This document shows positions 44,360-52,923 of a stretch of 64,000 nucleotides of DNA, one piece after another. The translations under genes were made by a program, and so were the position numbers. The DNA comes from Rhodococcus opacus (GTDB lineage: Bacteria > Actinomycetota > Actinomycetes > Mycobacteriales > Mycobacteriaceae). The DNA lies in NCBI RefSeq assembly GCF_012396235.1, contig NZ_JAAXPA010000036.1:16310-80309 (forward strand). The letters run 5' to 3'. Position 1 is the first letter of the stretch. Each line of letters opens with the position of its first letter. Under the pieces are notes generated by a model. It searched no databases. It was not told the DNA's origin and worked only from the letters and a program-made list of their open reading frames with translations.

Positions 44360-45554
44360 ACGCACCTTCGACGATGGCGGCCATTCCCTGCCCGCCACCG
44401 ATGCACATCGTGAGAAGCGCCTTGCCGCCGCCACGTCGCCGCAATTCATGCAGCGCGGTGGTCGTCATTCGCGCTCCGGTCGCGCCGATCGGGTGTCCGA
44501 GCGAGATCCCGGACCCGTTGACGTTGAGGCGGTCCCGGTCCTCGAATCCCCACTCCTTCAGGACGCCGAGCACCTGGCACGCGAATGCCTCGTTCAGTTC
44601 GATCAGCGTGAAGTCGTCGAAGCTCGCACCCGTCCTGCTGAACAGCTTGGATGTGGCCGCGACCGGCCCGAGCCCCATCAGTGCCGGTTCGCACCCGGCG
44701 GCGGACCACCCGGTGAGGAAACCCATCGGCTCGAGCCCGAGTTCGTCGAGTTGATCTTCGGCGACGACGAGCATCGACGACGCGGCGTCGTTCTGCTGAC
44801 TCGCGTTGCCCGCAGTGACGACACCGTCCTTGAGAGCACTCCGCAGGCGTGCCAGGGTTTCGGGCGTGGTTTCCGGACGGATACCCTCGTCCCGCGACAC
44901 GACGGAGACGTTGCCCTTGCGGTCGGTGATCTTGACCTCGATCACCTCGTCGTCGAACTTGCCTGCCTCCCAAGCCGCGTGAGCCTTGGCGTGGCTGCCG
45001 GCGGCAAAAACGTCGGATTCTTCGCGGCTGATTCCGCACCGCGACGCGACATTTTCCGCAGTCTCGATCATTCCGCTGATCTTCCCGAACCGCCATTCCG
45101 GCTGGGAGCGCTCACGGCCGCGGTCGAGACGGTCGTAGAGGTTGAGCGATCCGGCGCGGGTGCCCCAGCGGGCACCGGTGGTGTAGTGCTCGATGTTGCT
45201 CATCGACTCGACGCCGCCGGCGAGCACGACGTCGGCTGCGCCGGTCTGCACCATCATCGACGCCGTCACGAGGGCCTGAAGCCCGGTGCCGCAGCGACGG
45301 TCGGTCTGCAGTCCGGCGACCGAGATCGGCAGTCCCGCCTCGAGCGCCGCCCACCGTCCTATACACGGGGCCTCGGAGTTGGCGTACGACTGCCCCATCG
45401 CGACGTCCTCGATGAGTTCCGGGTCGATACCGGACCGCGCGACGGTCTCCTTGATGACCGTCGCCGCCAGGGTCTCGGCGGGCACGTCACGCAGTCCGCC
45501 GCCGAAGCGGCCGACGGCCGTGCGGACGGGGGCGACCAGTGCTGCTCTACGCAT
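44358..45554 (-). CDS. Acetyl-CoA acetyltransferase (thiolase)
   Basis: A 398-residue thiolase II-type enzyme that cleaves 3-oxoacyl-CoA. The nucleophile is C88 in DRRCGTGLQ, the C-terminal motifs are NVNGSGISLGHPIGATGAR, and the second Cys is in CIGGGQG. The ATG at 45554 follows GAGGAAC. It is the last of four genes (dehydrogenase, thiolase, MaoC hydratase, thiolase) on this strand, enough for most of a beta-oxidation turn. It is about 50 percent identical by eye to the thiolase two genes upstream. Confidence 0.93.
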   Translation of the reverse strand: MRRAALVAPVRTAVGRFGGGLRDVPAETLAATVIKETVARSGIDPELIEDVAMGQSYANSEAPCIGRWAALEAGLPISVAGLQTDRRCGTGLQALVTASMMVQTGAADVVLAGGVESMSNIEHYTTGARWGTRAGSLNLYDRLDRGRERSQPEWRFGKISGMIETAENVASRCGISREESDVFAAGSHAKAHAAWEAGKFDDEVIEVKITDRKGNVSVVSRDEGIRPETTPETLARLRSALKDGVVTAGNASQQNDAASSMLVVAEDQLDELGLEPMGFLTGWSAAGCEPALMGLGPVAATSKLFSRTGASFDDFTLIELNEAFACQVLGVLKEWGFEDRDRLNVNGSGISLGHPIGATGARMTTTALHELRRRGGGKALLTMCIGGGQGMAAIVEGA

Positions 45555-45568
45555 GTTGTTCCTCGTTT

Positions 45569-46021
45569 TCAGGAGACCAGGACGCGGACGGTCTCGGCGA
45601 CGCACGCCGGCTTGTCCTCACCCTGGATCTCGATGGTGTATTTGACGACCAGTTGCGCGCCCTGGTTGGTGCGCTCGAACGACACGATCTCGCCGCCGGC
45701 CCGCACCTTCGCCCCGACCTTCACCGGCTGGGGGAAGCGAACCTTGTTGAGGCCGTAGTTGATCACCAGCTTCACGCCGTCGATGCGCATGAGTTCGGCG
45801 CCAAGTTTCGGCAGCAACGACAGCGTGAGGTAACCGTGGGCGATGGGGGCCCCAAACGGGCCCTGGGCGGCACGCTCGGGATCGACGTGGATCCACTGGT
45901 GGTCTTCGGTGGCATCGGCGAACCCGTTCACGCGTTCCTGCGTGATCTCGAGCCAATCGCTGTGGCCGAGCTGTTCGCCGACTGCGGATTCGACGTCGTC
46001 GATTCCCTGGAATACGCGCAT
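45569..46021 (-). CDS. MaoC-family enoyl-CoA hydratase
   Basis: A 150-residue single-hotdog hydratase-2. The catalytic motif ATEDHQWIHVDPERA carries Asp and His, followed by GAPIAHGYLTLSLLP. It resembles the mycobacterial nodulation-protein-like R-specific enoyl hydratases that work as homodimers. It lies between two thiolase genes in one operon and would hydrate the enoyl-CoA made by the dehydrogenase. Confidence 0.92.
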   Translation of the reverse strand: MRVFQGIDDVESAVGEQLGHSDWLEITQERVNGFADATEDHQWIHVDPERAAQGPFGAPIAHGYLTLSLLPKLGAELMRIDGVKLVINYGLNKVRFPQPVKVGAKVRAGGEIVSFERTNQGAQLVVKYTIEIQGEDKPACVAETVRVLVS

Positions 46022-46066
46022 GACACTCTTTCGGTTCGGCCCGGTACCGGGCGGAAGTGGAAACGG

Positions 46067-47290
46067 CTAGAGGTTGACGTTCTCGAATACGGCCGCGATG
46101 CCCTGCCCACCGCCGATGCACATCGTCTCGATGCCGTAGCGGGCCTGGCGGCGGTCCAGTTCACGGAGCAGATTGGCCAGGATGCGACCGCCGGTGGCGC
46201 CGACGGGGTGGCCGAGGGAGATGCCGGATCCGTTGACGTTGAATCGGTCTCGCATGTCGGACTCGTCGAACTTCCACTCCCGCGCGCACGCCAGCACCTG
46301 CGCTGCGAACGCCTCGTTGATCTCGAGGAGATCGATGTCGTTAAGGGTGAGCTTCGCCCGGGTGAGGGCCTTGTCGACGGCGGGGACCGGGCCGATGCCC
46401 ATCCGGTTCGGCTCCACTCCGGCGACGCCCCAGCTGACGAGCCGGGCGAACGGGCGCAGGCCCAGACGTTCCGCGTTCTCGGGGGTGGTCACGATCGCGG
46501 CGGCGGCCGCGTCGTTCTGGCCGCACGCGTTGCCCGCGGTCACGGTCGCCTCCGGGTCGACGCGTGACCGGATGGGCCGCAACGCCGACAACGACTCCGC
46601 CGTGACATCCCGGCGCGGGTGCTCGTCGGTGGTGACGACGACGTCGGACTTACCGCGCTTGCCCGGCACCGTCACCGGGATCGTCTCGGCGTCGAACAGG
46701 CCGCCGTCCTGGGCGCGGATCGCCCGCGCGTGGGACTCGGCGGCGTACGCGTCCTGCTCCGCGCGGTTGATCGAGTACTCGCGGCGCAGGTTCTCCGCGG
46801 TTTCGATCATGCCGCCCTCGACGGGGAAGTTGACGCCGCCGGAGTTGGTGCGGGGCTTGGCCAGTCGGTCGTGGAATTCGACCGACGCGCCCTTGACGCC
46901 CCAGCGCATTCCGGTGCTGTAGAACTCGGTCTGGCTCATCGACTCGGCGCCGCCCGCGATCACCAGATCGCTCATTCCGGTCTGCACCTGCATGGCCGCG
47001 TAAATGACCGCCTGCAGCCCGGAGCCGCAGCGGCGGTCGAGCTGGATGCCGGGCACGGTGACGTCGAGGCCGGCGTCGAGCGCAGCGATCCGGCCGATGG
47101 CCGCAGCCTCGCCGTTGGCGTAGCCCTGACCGAAGATGACATCGTCGATGTCGTCGGACGTGAGCGACGTCCGCTCGATCAGGCCTTTCAACACCGTCGA
47201 GGCGAGGGTGGTGACGGGGATATCGCGGTACATGCCGCCGAATCCCCCGACGGGGGTGCGGACGGGTTCACAGATCACTGCTTCGTACAT
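46067..47290 (-). CDS. Acetyl-CoA acetyltransferase (thiolase)
   Basis: A 407-residue thiolase paralogous to the one downstream. The nucleophile Cys is in LDRRCGSGLQA, with NVNGSGISLGHPVGATGGR and CIGGGQGIAA at the C-terminal end. It starts four bases after the dehydrogenase stop. Two thiolases in the same operon may act on different chain lengths or on a branched intermediate. Confidence 0.93.
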   Translation of the reverse strand: MYEAVICEPVRTPVGGFGGMYRDIPVTTLASTVLKGLIERTSLTSDDIDDVIFGQGYANGEAAAIGRIAALDAGLDVTVPGIQLDRRCGSGLQAVIYAAMQVQTGMSDLVIAGGAESMSQTEFYSTGMRWGVKGASVEFHDRLAKPRTNSGGVNFPVEGGMIETAENLRREYSINRAEQDAYAAESHARAIRAQDGGLFDAETIPVTVPGKRGKSDVVVTTDEHPRRDVTAESLSALRPIRSRVDPEATVTAGNACGQNDAAAAAIVTTPENAERLGLRPFARLVSWGVAGVEPNRMGIGPVPAVDKALTRAKLTLNDIDLLEINEAFAAQVLACAREWKFDESDMRDRFNVNGSGISLGHPVGATGGRILANLLRELDRRQARYGIETMCIGGGQGIAAVFENVNL

Positions 47291-47294
47291 GGGC

Positions 47295-48464
47295 TCAGAG
47301 CGCTTTCTTCGCTTCGCGGACGAGGCCGCCGCCGATGATCAGGCGCTGGATCTCGCTGGTGCCCTCGTACAGGCGCAGCAGGCGGACCTCACGGTAGATC
47401 CGTTCCACCGGAACGTCTCTCATGTAACCGGTGCCGCCGTGAACCTGCACCGCGAGGTCGGCGACCTTGCCGGCCATCTCCGTGCAGTACAGCTTCGCCA
47501 CGGACGGGGCGATCCGACGATCCTCACCGCTGACATACTTCTGCGCCGCGTCCCGCACCAGCGCGCGGCCCGCGGACACCCCCACCTGCTGGTCGGCGAG
47601 CATGGCCTGCACCAACTGGAAGTCACCGATCGGGGTGCCACCCTGCTTCGTGACCGCAGCGAAGGCGACGGACTCGTCGAGCGCCCGCTGAGCGCTGCCC
47701 ACGGCGAGGGCGGCGATGTGCACGCGGCCCCGGGCCAGCGACGTCATGGCGGCGCGGTAGCCGGCCTCCTCACTGCCGCCGACCAGGGCGGTTTCGGGGA
47801 CGGTGACGTCGTCGAATGCGACCTCCGCGGTCCAGGCACCCTCCTGGCCCATCTTCTTGTCCTTCGGCCCGACCACGACACCGGCGGTGTCGGCGGGAAC
47901 GAGGAACACCGCGATGCCGGTGCCGGTCTCGTCGGCAGGACGGGTGCGAGCGAAGACCACGAACAGATCGGCCAACGGCGCGTTGGTGATGAACCGCTTG
48001 GTGCCGTTGATCGTCCACTTGCCGTCCTTCAGGACGGCGCGGGTGGTCAGGCCCGCCGGGTTCGACCCGGCCTCCGGCTCGGTCAGCGCGAACGACGCGA
48101 CCACGTCACCGGACGCGATACGCTCGAGCCATTCCGACTTCTGTTCGTCCGTACCGAAATTCACCAGCACCTGGCCGGCGATCCCGTTGTTGGTGCCGAA
48201 CATCGACCGCAACGCCAGGCTCGTGTACCCGAACTCCATGGCCAGTTCCACGTCCTGCGTGAGGTCGAGTCCGAGCCCGCCCCACTGCTGCGGGATGGCG
48301 TACCCGAACAGACCCATCTCCGCCGCCTTGCGCCGAATGTCGTCCGGAATCAGGTCCTTTTCCGCGATTTCATTTTCCCTGGGAATTACTTCCTTCTGAA
48401 TAAAGGTTCTCGTCTGCGCGAGAATGTCCTTGAAGTCTTCGTCACTCACTTCGCGTTCAGCCAT
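47295..48464 (-). CDS. Acyl-CoA dehydrogenase
   Basis: A 389-residue acyl-CoA dehydrogenase with ASFALTEPEAGSNPAGL and the catalytic Glu in LRLYEGTSEIQRLIIG. It heads the leftward four-gene beta-oxidation operon. The ATG at 48464 fits the family N-terminus; there is no good ribosome-binding site before it, so a leaderless or very short leader is possible. A longer open frame upstream begins with Arg-rich, non-family sequence. Confidence 0.92.
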   Translation of the reverse strand: MAEREVSDEDFKDILAQTRTFIQKEVIPRENEIAEKDLIPDDIRRKAAEMGLFGYAIPQQWGGLGLDLTQDVELAMEFGYTSLALRSMFGTNNGIAGQVLVNFGTDEQKSEWLERIASGDVVASFALTEPEAGSNPAGLTTRAVLKDGKWTINGTKRFITNAPLADLFVVFARTRPADETGTGIAVFLVPADTAGVVVGPKDKKMGQEGAWTAEVAFDDVTVPETALVGGSEEAGYRAAMTSLARGRVHIAALAVGSAQRALDESVAFAAVTKQGGTPIGDFQLVQAMLADQQVGVSAGRALVRDAAQKYVSGEDRRIAPSVAKLYCTEMAGKVADLAVQVHGGTGYMRDVPVERIYREVRLLRLYEGTSEIQRLIIGGGLVREAKKAL

Positions 48465-48635
48465 GAAGGTGAATATCCAGCAACCCGGCCTCGCTGTCAA
48501 GCGAGTGCCTCGAACGAGAACGCGCAGCGCAGACGGCATTTACGACCCATAGGAAGAGGGAAACTGTCGGTTTCCTACAGCGTCTTTGACCACGGCGGCC
48601 CGAGGCACTTCAATAGGTGTCAGTGTCCGGAGGAA

Positions 48636-48665
48636 TTGACCGGGCATATTCACGAACAATGAAAT
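48636..48665 (+). promoter_or_regulatory. Candidate rightward promoter
   Basis: TTGACC (48636-48641) and TGAAAT (48660-48665) are 18 bases apart, about 30 bases before the ANL-domain gene. The match is fair but the -10 lacks the second-position A. Confidence 0.35.
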
Positions 48666-48695
48666 TTCCCGGCGAGATGGAACTCGATATTCGAC

Positions 48696-49046
48696 ATGGT
48701 TGGCAAACCCGAGGACGCACTCCTCTACAAGGGCTACACCGTCGATCCGCACGAATTGGAACAGCTGTTGCTGTCACGACGAGACATTCTCGACGTCGTG
48801 GTGGTCGGCCGCTCCGTTCTCGGGGTCGGGGAGATGCCCGTCGCATTCGTGGTGGCAGAAACCACGGCGCGCATCACCGCCGAGGAACTGATCGAGTTCG
48901 TGGCGGCCACGGTGCCGCCGTACAAGAAGGTGCGTGAGGTGGTCTTCGTCGACGAGTTGCCGCTGTCCCCCCGGGGTGCGGTCCTGCGGTCCGCGTTGCG
49001 CGACCGTTTGAACGACGTGCACGCCGAGCAGAGTACGGAGAAATGA
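48696..49046 (+). CDS. Stand-alone ANL C-terminal domain lacking the catalytic lysine
   Basis: A 116-residue protein that matches only the C-terminal lid domain of AMP-forming acyl-CoA ligases: YKGYTVDPHELEQLL at 11-25 and the final strand LPLSPRGAVLRSAL. The A10 lysine is replaced by Ala95, so it could not catalyse adenylation even with a partner. The large N-terminal domain is absent from the window. It may be a gene remnant, or a domesticated accessory protein co-transcribed with the dehydrogenase 22 bases downstream. The frame is intact. Confidence 0.75.
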   Translation: MVGKPEDALLYKGYTVDPHELEQLLLSRRDILDVVVVGRSVLGVGEMPVAFVVAETTARITAEELIEFVAATVPPYKKVREVVFVDELPLSPRGAVLRSALRDRLNDVHAEQSTEK

Positions 49047-49068
49047 TGAATACGGGACAGGTGGAACG

Positions 49069-50259
49069 ATGACACGACTGGCGCAGACCGCCGGGCTCAC
49101 GGATACCCAGGGCGAGATCGTCTCGGCGGTACGCGAGTTCGTGGACAAGGCGATCATTCCTCAGGCGCAGGAGCTCGAACATTCCGACACGTACCCGACG
49201 GCCATCGTCGAGCAGATGAAGGAGATGGGCCTGTTCGGGCTCACGATCCCCGAGGAGTACGGCGGCATCGGGGAATCCCTCCTCACCTACGCACTGTGCG
49301 TCGAGGAGATCGCGCGGGGATGGATGAGCGTGTCCGGGGTGATCAACACCCATTTCATCGTGGCGCACATGATCGCCAATCACGGCACACCCGAGCAGAA
49401 GGCCCACTACCTGCCACGCATGGCGACGGGTGAACTGCGCGGCGCGTTCTCGATGTCCGAGCCCGAACTGGGTTCCGACGTCGCCGCCATCCGGACCAAG
49501 GCGGCCCGGGCAGCGGACGGCAACTACGTGATCGACGGCCAGAAGATGTGGCTGACCAACGGCGGGTCGTCGACACTGGTGGCGGTGCTGGTCCGCACCG
49601 AGGAGGGTGCGGCGAAGCCCCACGACAACCTCACCGCGTTCCTCATCGAGAAGCCCGCCGGGTTCGGCGAGGTGCTGCCCGGGCTCACGATCCCCGGGAA
49701 GATCGACAAGATGGGCTACAAGGGCATCGACACCACCGAGATGGTGTTCAGCGGCTACCAGGCCGCGGCAGACACGATCCTCGGCGGCGACCCGGGCCGC
49801 GGCTTCCGGCAGATGATGGACGGCGTCGAGGTCGGCCGCGTCAACGTCGCCGCCCGCGCGTGCGGGATCGCACAGCGCGCGTTCGAACTCGGCGTGAAAT
49901 ATGCGAAGACTCGGGAGACGTTCGGTTCGCCGATCGCCGAACACCAGGCGATCGCCTTCCGGATCGCGGAGATGGCGACCAAGGTCGAGGCCGCACACCT
50001 GATGATGGTGAATGCGGCGCGGCTCAAGGACTCCGGGGAACGCAACGACGTCGCGGCCGGGATGGCCAAGTACCTCGCGAGCGAGTTCTGCTCGGAGGTG
50101 ACGCAGGACAGCTTCCGGATCCACGGCGGCTACGGCTATTCCAAGGAATACGAGATCGAACGCCTCATGCGGGAGGCACCGTTCCTCCTCATCGGTGAGG
50201 GCACCAGCGACATTCAGAAACAGATCATCAGCCGCGGGCTGCTGCGTTCGTACAACTGA
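49069..50259 (+). CDS. Acyl-CoA dehydrogenase
   Basis: A 396-residue acyl-CoA dehydrogenase with AFSMSEPELGSDVAAI and LLIGEGTSDIQKQIISRGLL, whose Glu is the likely catalytic base. The dimer helix reads ARACGIAQRAFELGVKYAKTRETFGSPI. It lies between the ANL domain and an SDR gene, all on the plus strand, probably as one transcript opposing the thiolase operon. Confidence 0.93.
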   Translation: MTRLAQTAGLTDTQGEIVSAVREFVDKAIIPQAQELEHSDTYPTAIVEQMKEMGLFGLTIPEEYGGIGESLLTYALCVEEIARGWMSVSGVINTHFIVAHMIANHGTPEQKAHYLPRMATGELRGAFSMSEPELGSDVAAIRTKAARAADGNYVIDGQKMWLTNGGSSTLVAVLVRTEEGAAKPHDNLTAFLIEKPAGFGEVLPGLTIPGKIDKMGYKGIDTTEMVFSGYQAAADTILGGDPGRGFRQMMDGVEVGRVNVAARACGIAQRAFELGVKYAKTRETFGSPIAEHQAIAFRIAEMATKVEAAHLMMVNAARLKDSGERNDVAAGMAKYLASEFCSEVTQDSFRIHGGYGYSKEYEIERLMREAPFLLIGEGTSDIQKQIISRGLLRSYN

Positions 50260-50273
50260 GGAAGGAAGAATCA

Positions 50274-51017
50274 ATGACACTTCTCGAGGGACGGGTCGCC
50301 GTCGTCACGGGCGCGGCCCAGGGCATCGGTTTCGAGATGGCCCGGAAGTTCGCGAGCGAGGGCGCGTCGGTCGTCCTCGGCGACATGCGCGCCGAGAACG
50401 TCAAGGCCGCTGCCGGAAAGCTGGAGGCCGACGGCTTCCAGGCCGTCGCCGTCGCCTGTGACGTGACCGATCCGGATCAGATGCAGAACCTGGGAAAGAC
50501 GGCGCTCGACGCGTTCGGCGCGATGGACGTGTGGGTCAACAACGCCGGCATCACCCGCGACGCGACGCTGCGCAAGATGTCACTCGCCGATTTCCGCTCC
50601 GTCATCGACGTGCACCTGCAGGGCGCGTGGCTGGGCACCCAGATCGCGTCGATCGCGATGCGGGAGGCCGGCAAGGGTTCGATCGTGAACATCTCGTCGA
50701 TCTCGGGCAAGGTCGGCATGGTCGGGCAGACCAACTACAGCGCCGCGAAGGCCGGCATGGTGGGCCTGACCAAGGCGGCCGCGAAGGAGGTCGCCCACCT
50801 CGGGGTCCGGGTCAACGCGATCCAGCCCGGCGTGGTGAACACCGACATGATCCGCGCCCTGCGCGCCGACATCATCGAGGCGAAGCTCAAGGAGGTCCCG
50901 ATGGGCCGCGGTGCCGAGCCCGAGGAGATCGCGAACGTCGCCCTGTTCCTCGCGTCCGATCTGTCCAGCTACATGACGGGCACCGTCCTCGAAGTCACCG
51001 GCGGACGTCACATCTGA
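50274..51017 (+). CDS. Short-chain dehydrogenase/reductase (FabG-like)
   Basis: A 247-residue classical SDR with TGAAQGIGFE, NNAGITRD and the active site NISSISGKVGMVGQTNYSAAKAG (Ser, Tyr, Lys). GDMR after the second strand suggests NAD(H). It is probably a 3-hydroxyacyl-CoA dehydrogenase completing the beta-oxidation set with the dehydrogenase just upstream and the divergent hydratase and thiolases. GGAAGGAAG precedes the ATG. Confidence 0.92.
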   Translation: MTLLEGRVAVVTGAAQGIGFEMARKFASEGASVVLGDMRAENVKAAAGKLEADGFQAVAVACDVTDPDQMQNLGKTALDAFGAMDVWVNNAGITRDATLRKMSLADFRSVIDVHLQGAWLGTQIASIAMREAGKGSIVNISSISGKVGMVGQTNYSAAKAGMVGLTKAAAKEVAHLGVRVNAIQPGVVNTDMIRALRADIIEAKLKEVPMGRGAEPEEIANVALFLASDLSSYMTGTVLEVTGGRHI

Positions 51018-51046
51018 CATCCGGCGGATCGACGGGTCGTACGCAG

Positions 51047-51052
51047 TAGTCT
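51047..51052 (+). promoter_or_regulatory. Candidate -10 box for a leaderless LysR gene
   Basis: TAGTCT ends six bases before the GTG start of the LysR gene, and no ribosome-binding site is visible. This is the spacing expected if transcription starts at the initiation codon. No clear -35 is seen. Confidence 0.4.
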
Positions 51053-51058
51053 GCACTG

Positions 51059-51928
51059 GTGGAGTCGCGTCACGTCGAGTACTTTCTCGCCACCGTCGAC
51101 AACGACGGCCTCGCGCTCGCGGCCGAGGCCCTGGGCGTCACCAAGCCGTCGTTGTCGAAGGGGCTGCGCAATCTCGAGCGTGACCTCGGCGTCGAACTGT
51201 TCCACCGCGTGGGCCGCGGCCTGGTGCTCAGTGCGGCGGGAAAGGCATTCGTCGGTCCGGCGCGGAAGATCGTGCGAGACCTGGTGGCCGCCGAGAGCTC
51301 ACTCGTCGACGTCTCGGGACTGCCGCGTGGCCGACTCGACATCTGCGCGTCGGCGCACGTCGCGGAAGGCCCTGTCACGGAACTGATCGGGGCCTTCCGC
51401 AAGCAGTATCCCGGCGTGGTCGTCCGGCTCGCCGACCTGCGGCCGGTCGACGTCATCGCCTCGCTGATCCGAGACGGACACTGCGAGATCGCCTTCAGTC
51501 ATTTCCCCTTCGCTGCAGCCGGATTGACGACTCGCGTCCTCGGAATCCACGAGTACTGGCTGGTGGTGCCGCACGACGCCGAGATCGACTGGCGGGATCC
51601 GTTCCCCCTCGACGACCTTCCGGATATTCCCGTGGTGGGGCTGCCCAAGGAGTCGTCGTCGCGCACCGTCATCGAGAAGGCACTGCAGGCCGCTGGGAGC
51701 CGGACGATCATGTCGGCCGTCGTCGAGCAGCGGGAAGCGGTCGGTGCGTTCGTCGTCGAGGGCGTGGGAATGTCGTTCATGGAACGCACCCTCGCGGAAC
51801 GAGCCGCGGTCGGCGGAGCCCGGATCTGTACCCTCGACCCGCCGATCACCGTCCCGTACGGGGTGATCTACGACGAAGCCCGGCTATCTCCGGCCGGACG
51901 CGCGTTCCTCGATACGCTCGCGCCCTGA
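51059..51928 (+). CDS. LysR-family transcriptional regulator
   Basis: A 289-residue LysR protein with its helix-turn-helix in residues 1-60 (LALAAEALGVTKPSLSKGLRNLERDLG) and an effector domain after it. The GTG start is favoured by the -10-like box just before it. It follows the SDR gene by 41 bases and likely regulates the surrounding beta-oxidation genes. Its last 61 bases overlap the end of the convergent LysR gene. Confidence 0.92.
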   Translation: MESRHVEYFLATVDNDGLALAAEALGVTKPSLSKGLRNLERDLGVELFHRVGRGLVLSAAGKAFVGPARKIVRDLVAAESSLVDVSGLPRGRLDICASAHVAEGPVTELIGAFRKQYPGVVVRLADLRPVDVIASLIRDGHCEIAFSHFPFAAAGLTTRVLGIHEYWLVVPHDAEIDWRDPFPLDDLPDIPVVGLPKESSSRTVIEKALQAAGSRTIMSAVVEQREAVGAFVVEGVGMSFMERTLAERAAVGGARICTLDPPITVPYGVIYDEARLSPAGRAFLDTLAP

Positions 51929-52761
51929 GCCTCGTCGAGCGCGGCGATGAACGCCGCCGCCGCGGGCGGAAGCGGATCCGGTCGATGGACGAGACCGATG
52001 GTGCGCACCTCCGGCGGTGCGAGCGAGCGCACCACGACCCCCGGCAGTTCCTGCTCGGCGACGCGCCGCGGCAGCAGGGTCGCCCCCGCACCCTGGACAA
52101 CCAGTTCCCACATCGACTGACGATGCGCACACTCGACGGCGATGTTGTTCACCGGCAGTCGTGGCCGCGACCCGATCTCGACGATCATGGGAATGTCGGC
52201 AAGCAGGTCGACGGGCACCGGATCGGGTAGCTCGATCGCCAGATCGGCGTGGAGCGCGAGCACGATTTCCTGTTCCCCCACCATCCGGAACTCGAGCCCC
52301 TGGTGGTCGACGAGCAGTTCGGTGAGCCCGAGGTCGCACTCACCCGACCGGACCGCGCGACCCACACCGTCCGCAACGTCCGCCGACACCGTGACCAGGA
52401 CCACGCGCGGGTACTGCCGATGGAACCGGCCGACGATACGCGGAAGCGGATCGGCAGCAAGAGAATTGAGAACTGCGATCGTCAGCGTGCCGGACCGCAG
52501 TTCGGCGACGTCGTGCACGACGGCCCGCGCCCGCTCCACATCGGCGAGGACCTGCCGCGCCGCATGTGCGAACGACGTGCCCGCCGGGGTGATCCGCAGC
52601 TTCCGTCCTCCACGATCGAACAGTTCGACACCCAGATCGCGCTCGAGAGTCCGGATCGCCTGCGACAGCGACGGCTGCGCGATGAACAGCGCCCGCGCGG
52701 CCTCGGTGATGCTGCCGTGCTCGGCCACGGCGACGAGGTACTCGGCGTCCCGGATGTCCAC
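51868..52761 (-). CDS. LysR-family transcriptional regulator
   Basis: A 297-residue LysR protein (helix-turn-helix SITEAARALFIAQPSLSQAIRTLERDLG). It is a second, different LysR encoded tail to tail with the first, and the two coding regions overlap by 61 bases at their 3' ends. Its C-terminal 20 residues are Ser/Arg/Ala-rich and come from this overlap. It is divergent from the GntR gene. The target is unknown. Confidence 0.91.
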   Translation of the reverse strand: MDIRDAEYLVAVAEHGSITEAARALFIAQPSLSQAIRTLERDLGVELFDRGGRKLRITPAGTSFAHAARQVLADVERARAVVHDVAELRSGTLTIAVLNSLAADPLPRIVGRFHRQYPRVVLVTVSADVADGVGRAVRSGECDLGLTELLVDHQGLEFRMVGEQEIVLALHADLAIELPDPVPVDLLADIPMIVEIGSRPRLPVNNIAVECAHRQSMWELVVQGAGATLLPRRVAEQELPGVVVRSLAPPEVRTIGLVHRPDPLPPAAAAFIAALDEAQGASVSRNARPAGDSRASS

Positions 52762-52868
52762 CAGTCGAGTCTAGCGGCCACGCAGTTCACCCAGGCCACG
52801 GCCGGTCGACTAGATGCGCAACTAAATTGAAGGCCTGCGACCGCCCCATTTCACAAGATCGCAATCAC

Positions 52869-52896
52869 ACTAGACTGACGGTATATTATGTCTAGT
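52869..52896. promoter_or_regulatory. Inverted repeat around the GntR promoter
   Basis: ACTAGAC (52869-52875) and GTCTAGT (52890-52896) form a perfect inverted repeat with 14 bases between, two helical turns apart. The spacer contains TATATT (52882-52887), a good -10 box. A dimeric regulator bound here would cover the promoter, consistent with GntR autoregulation. Confidence 0.62.
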
Positions 52897-52923
52897 CTCA
52901 TATCCGGGAAGGTGCGACCGCCG

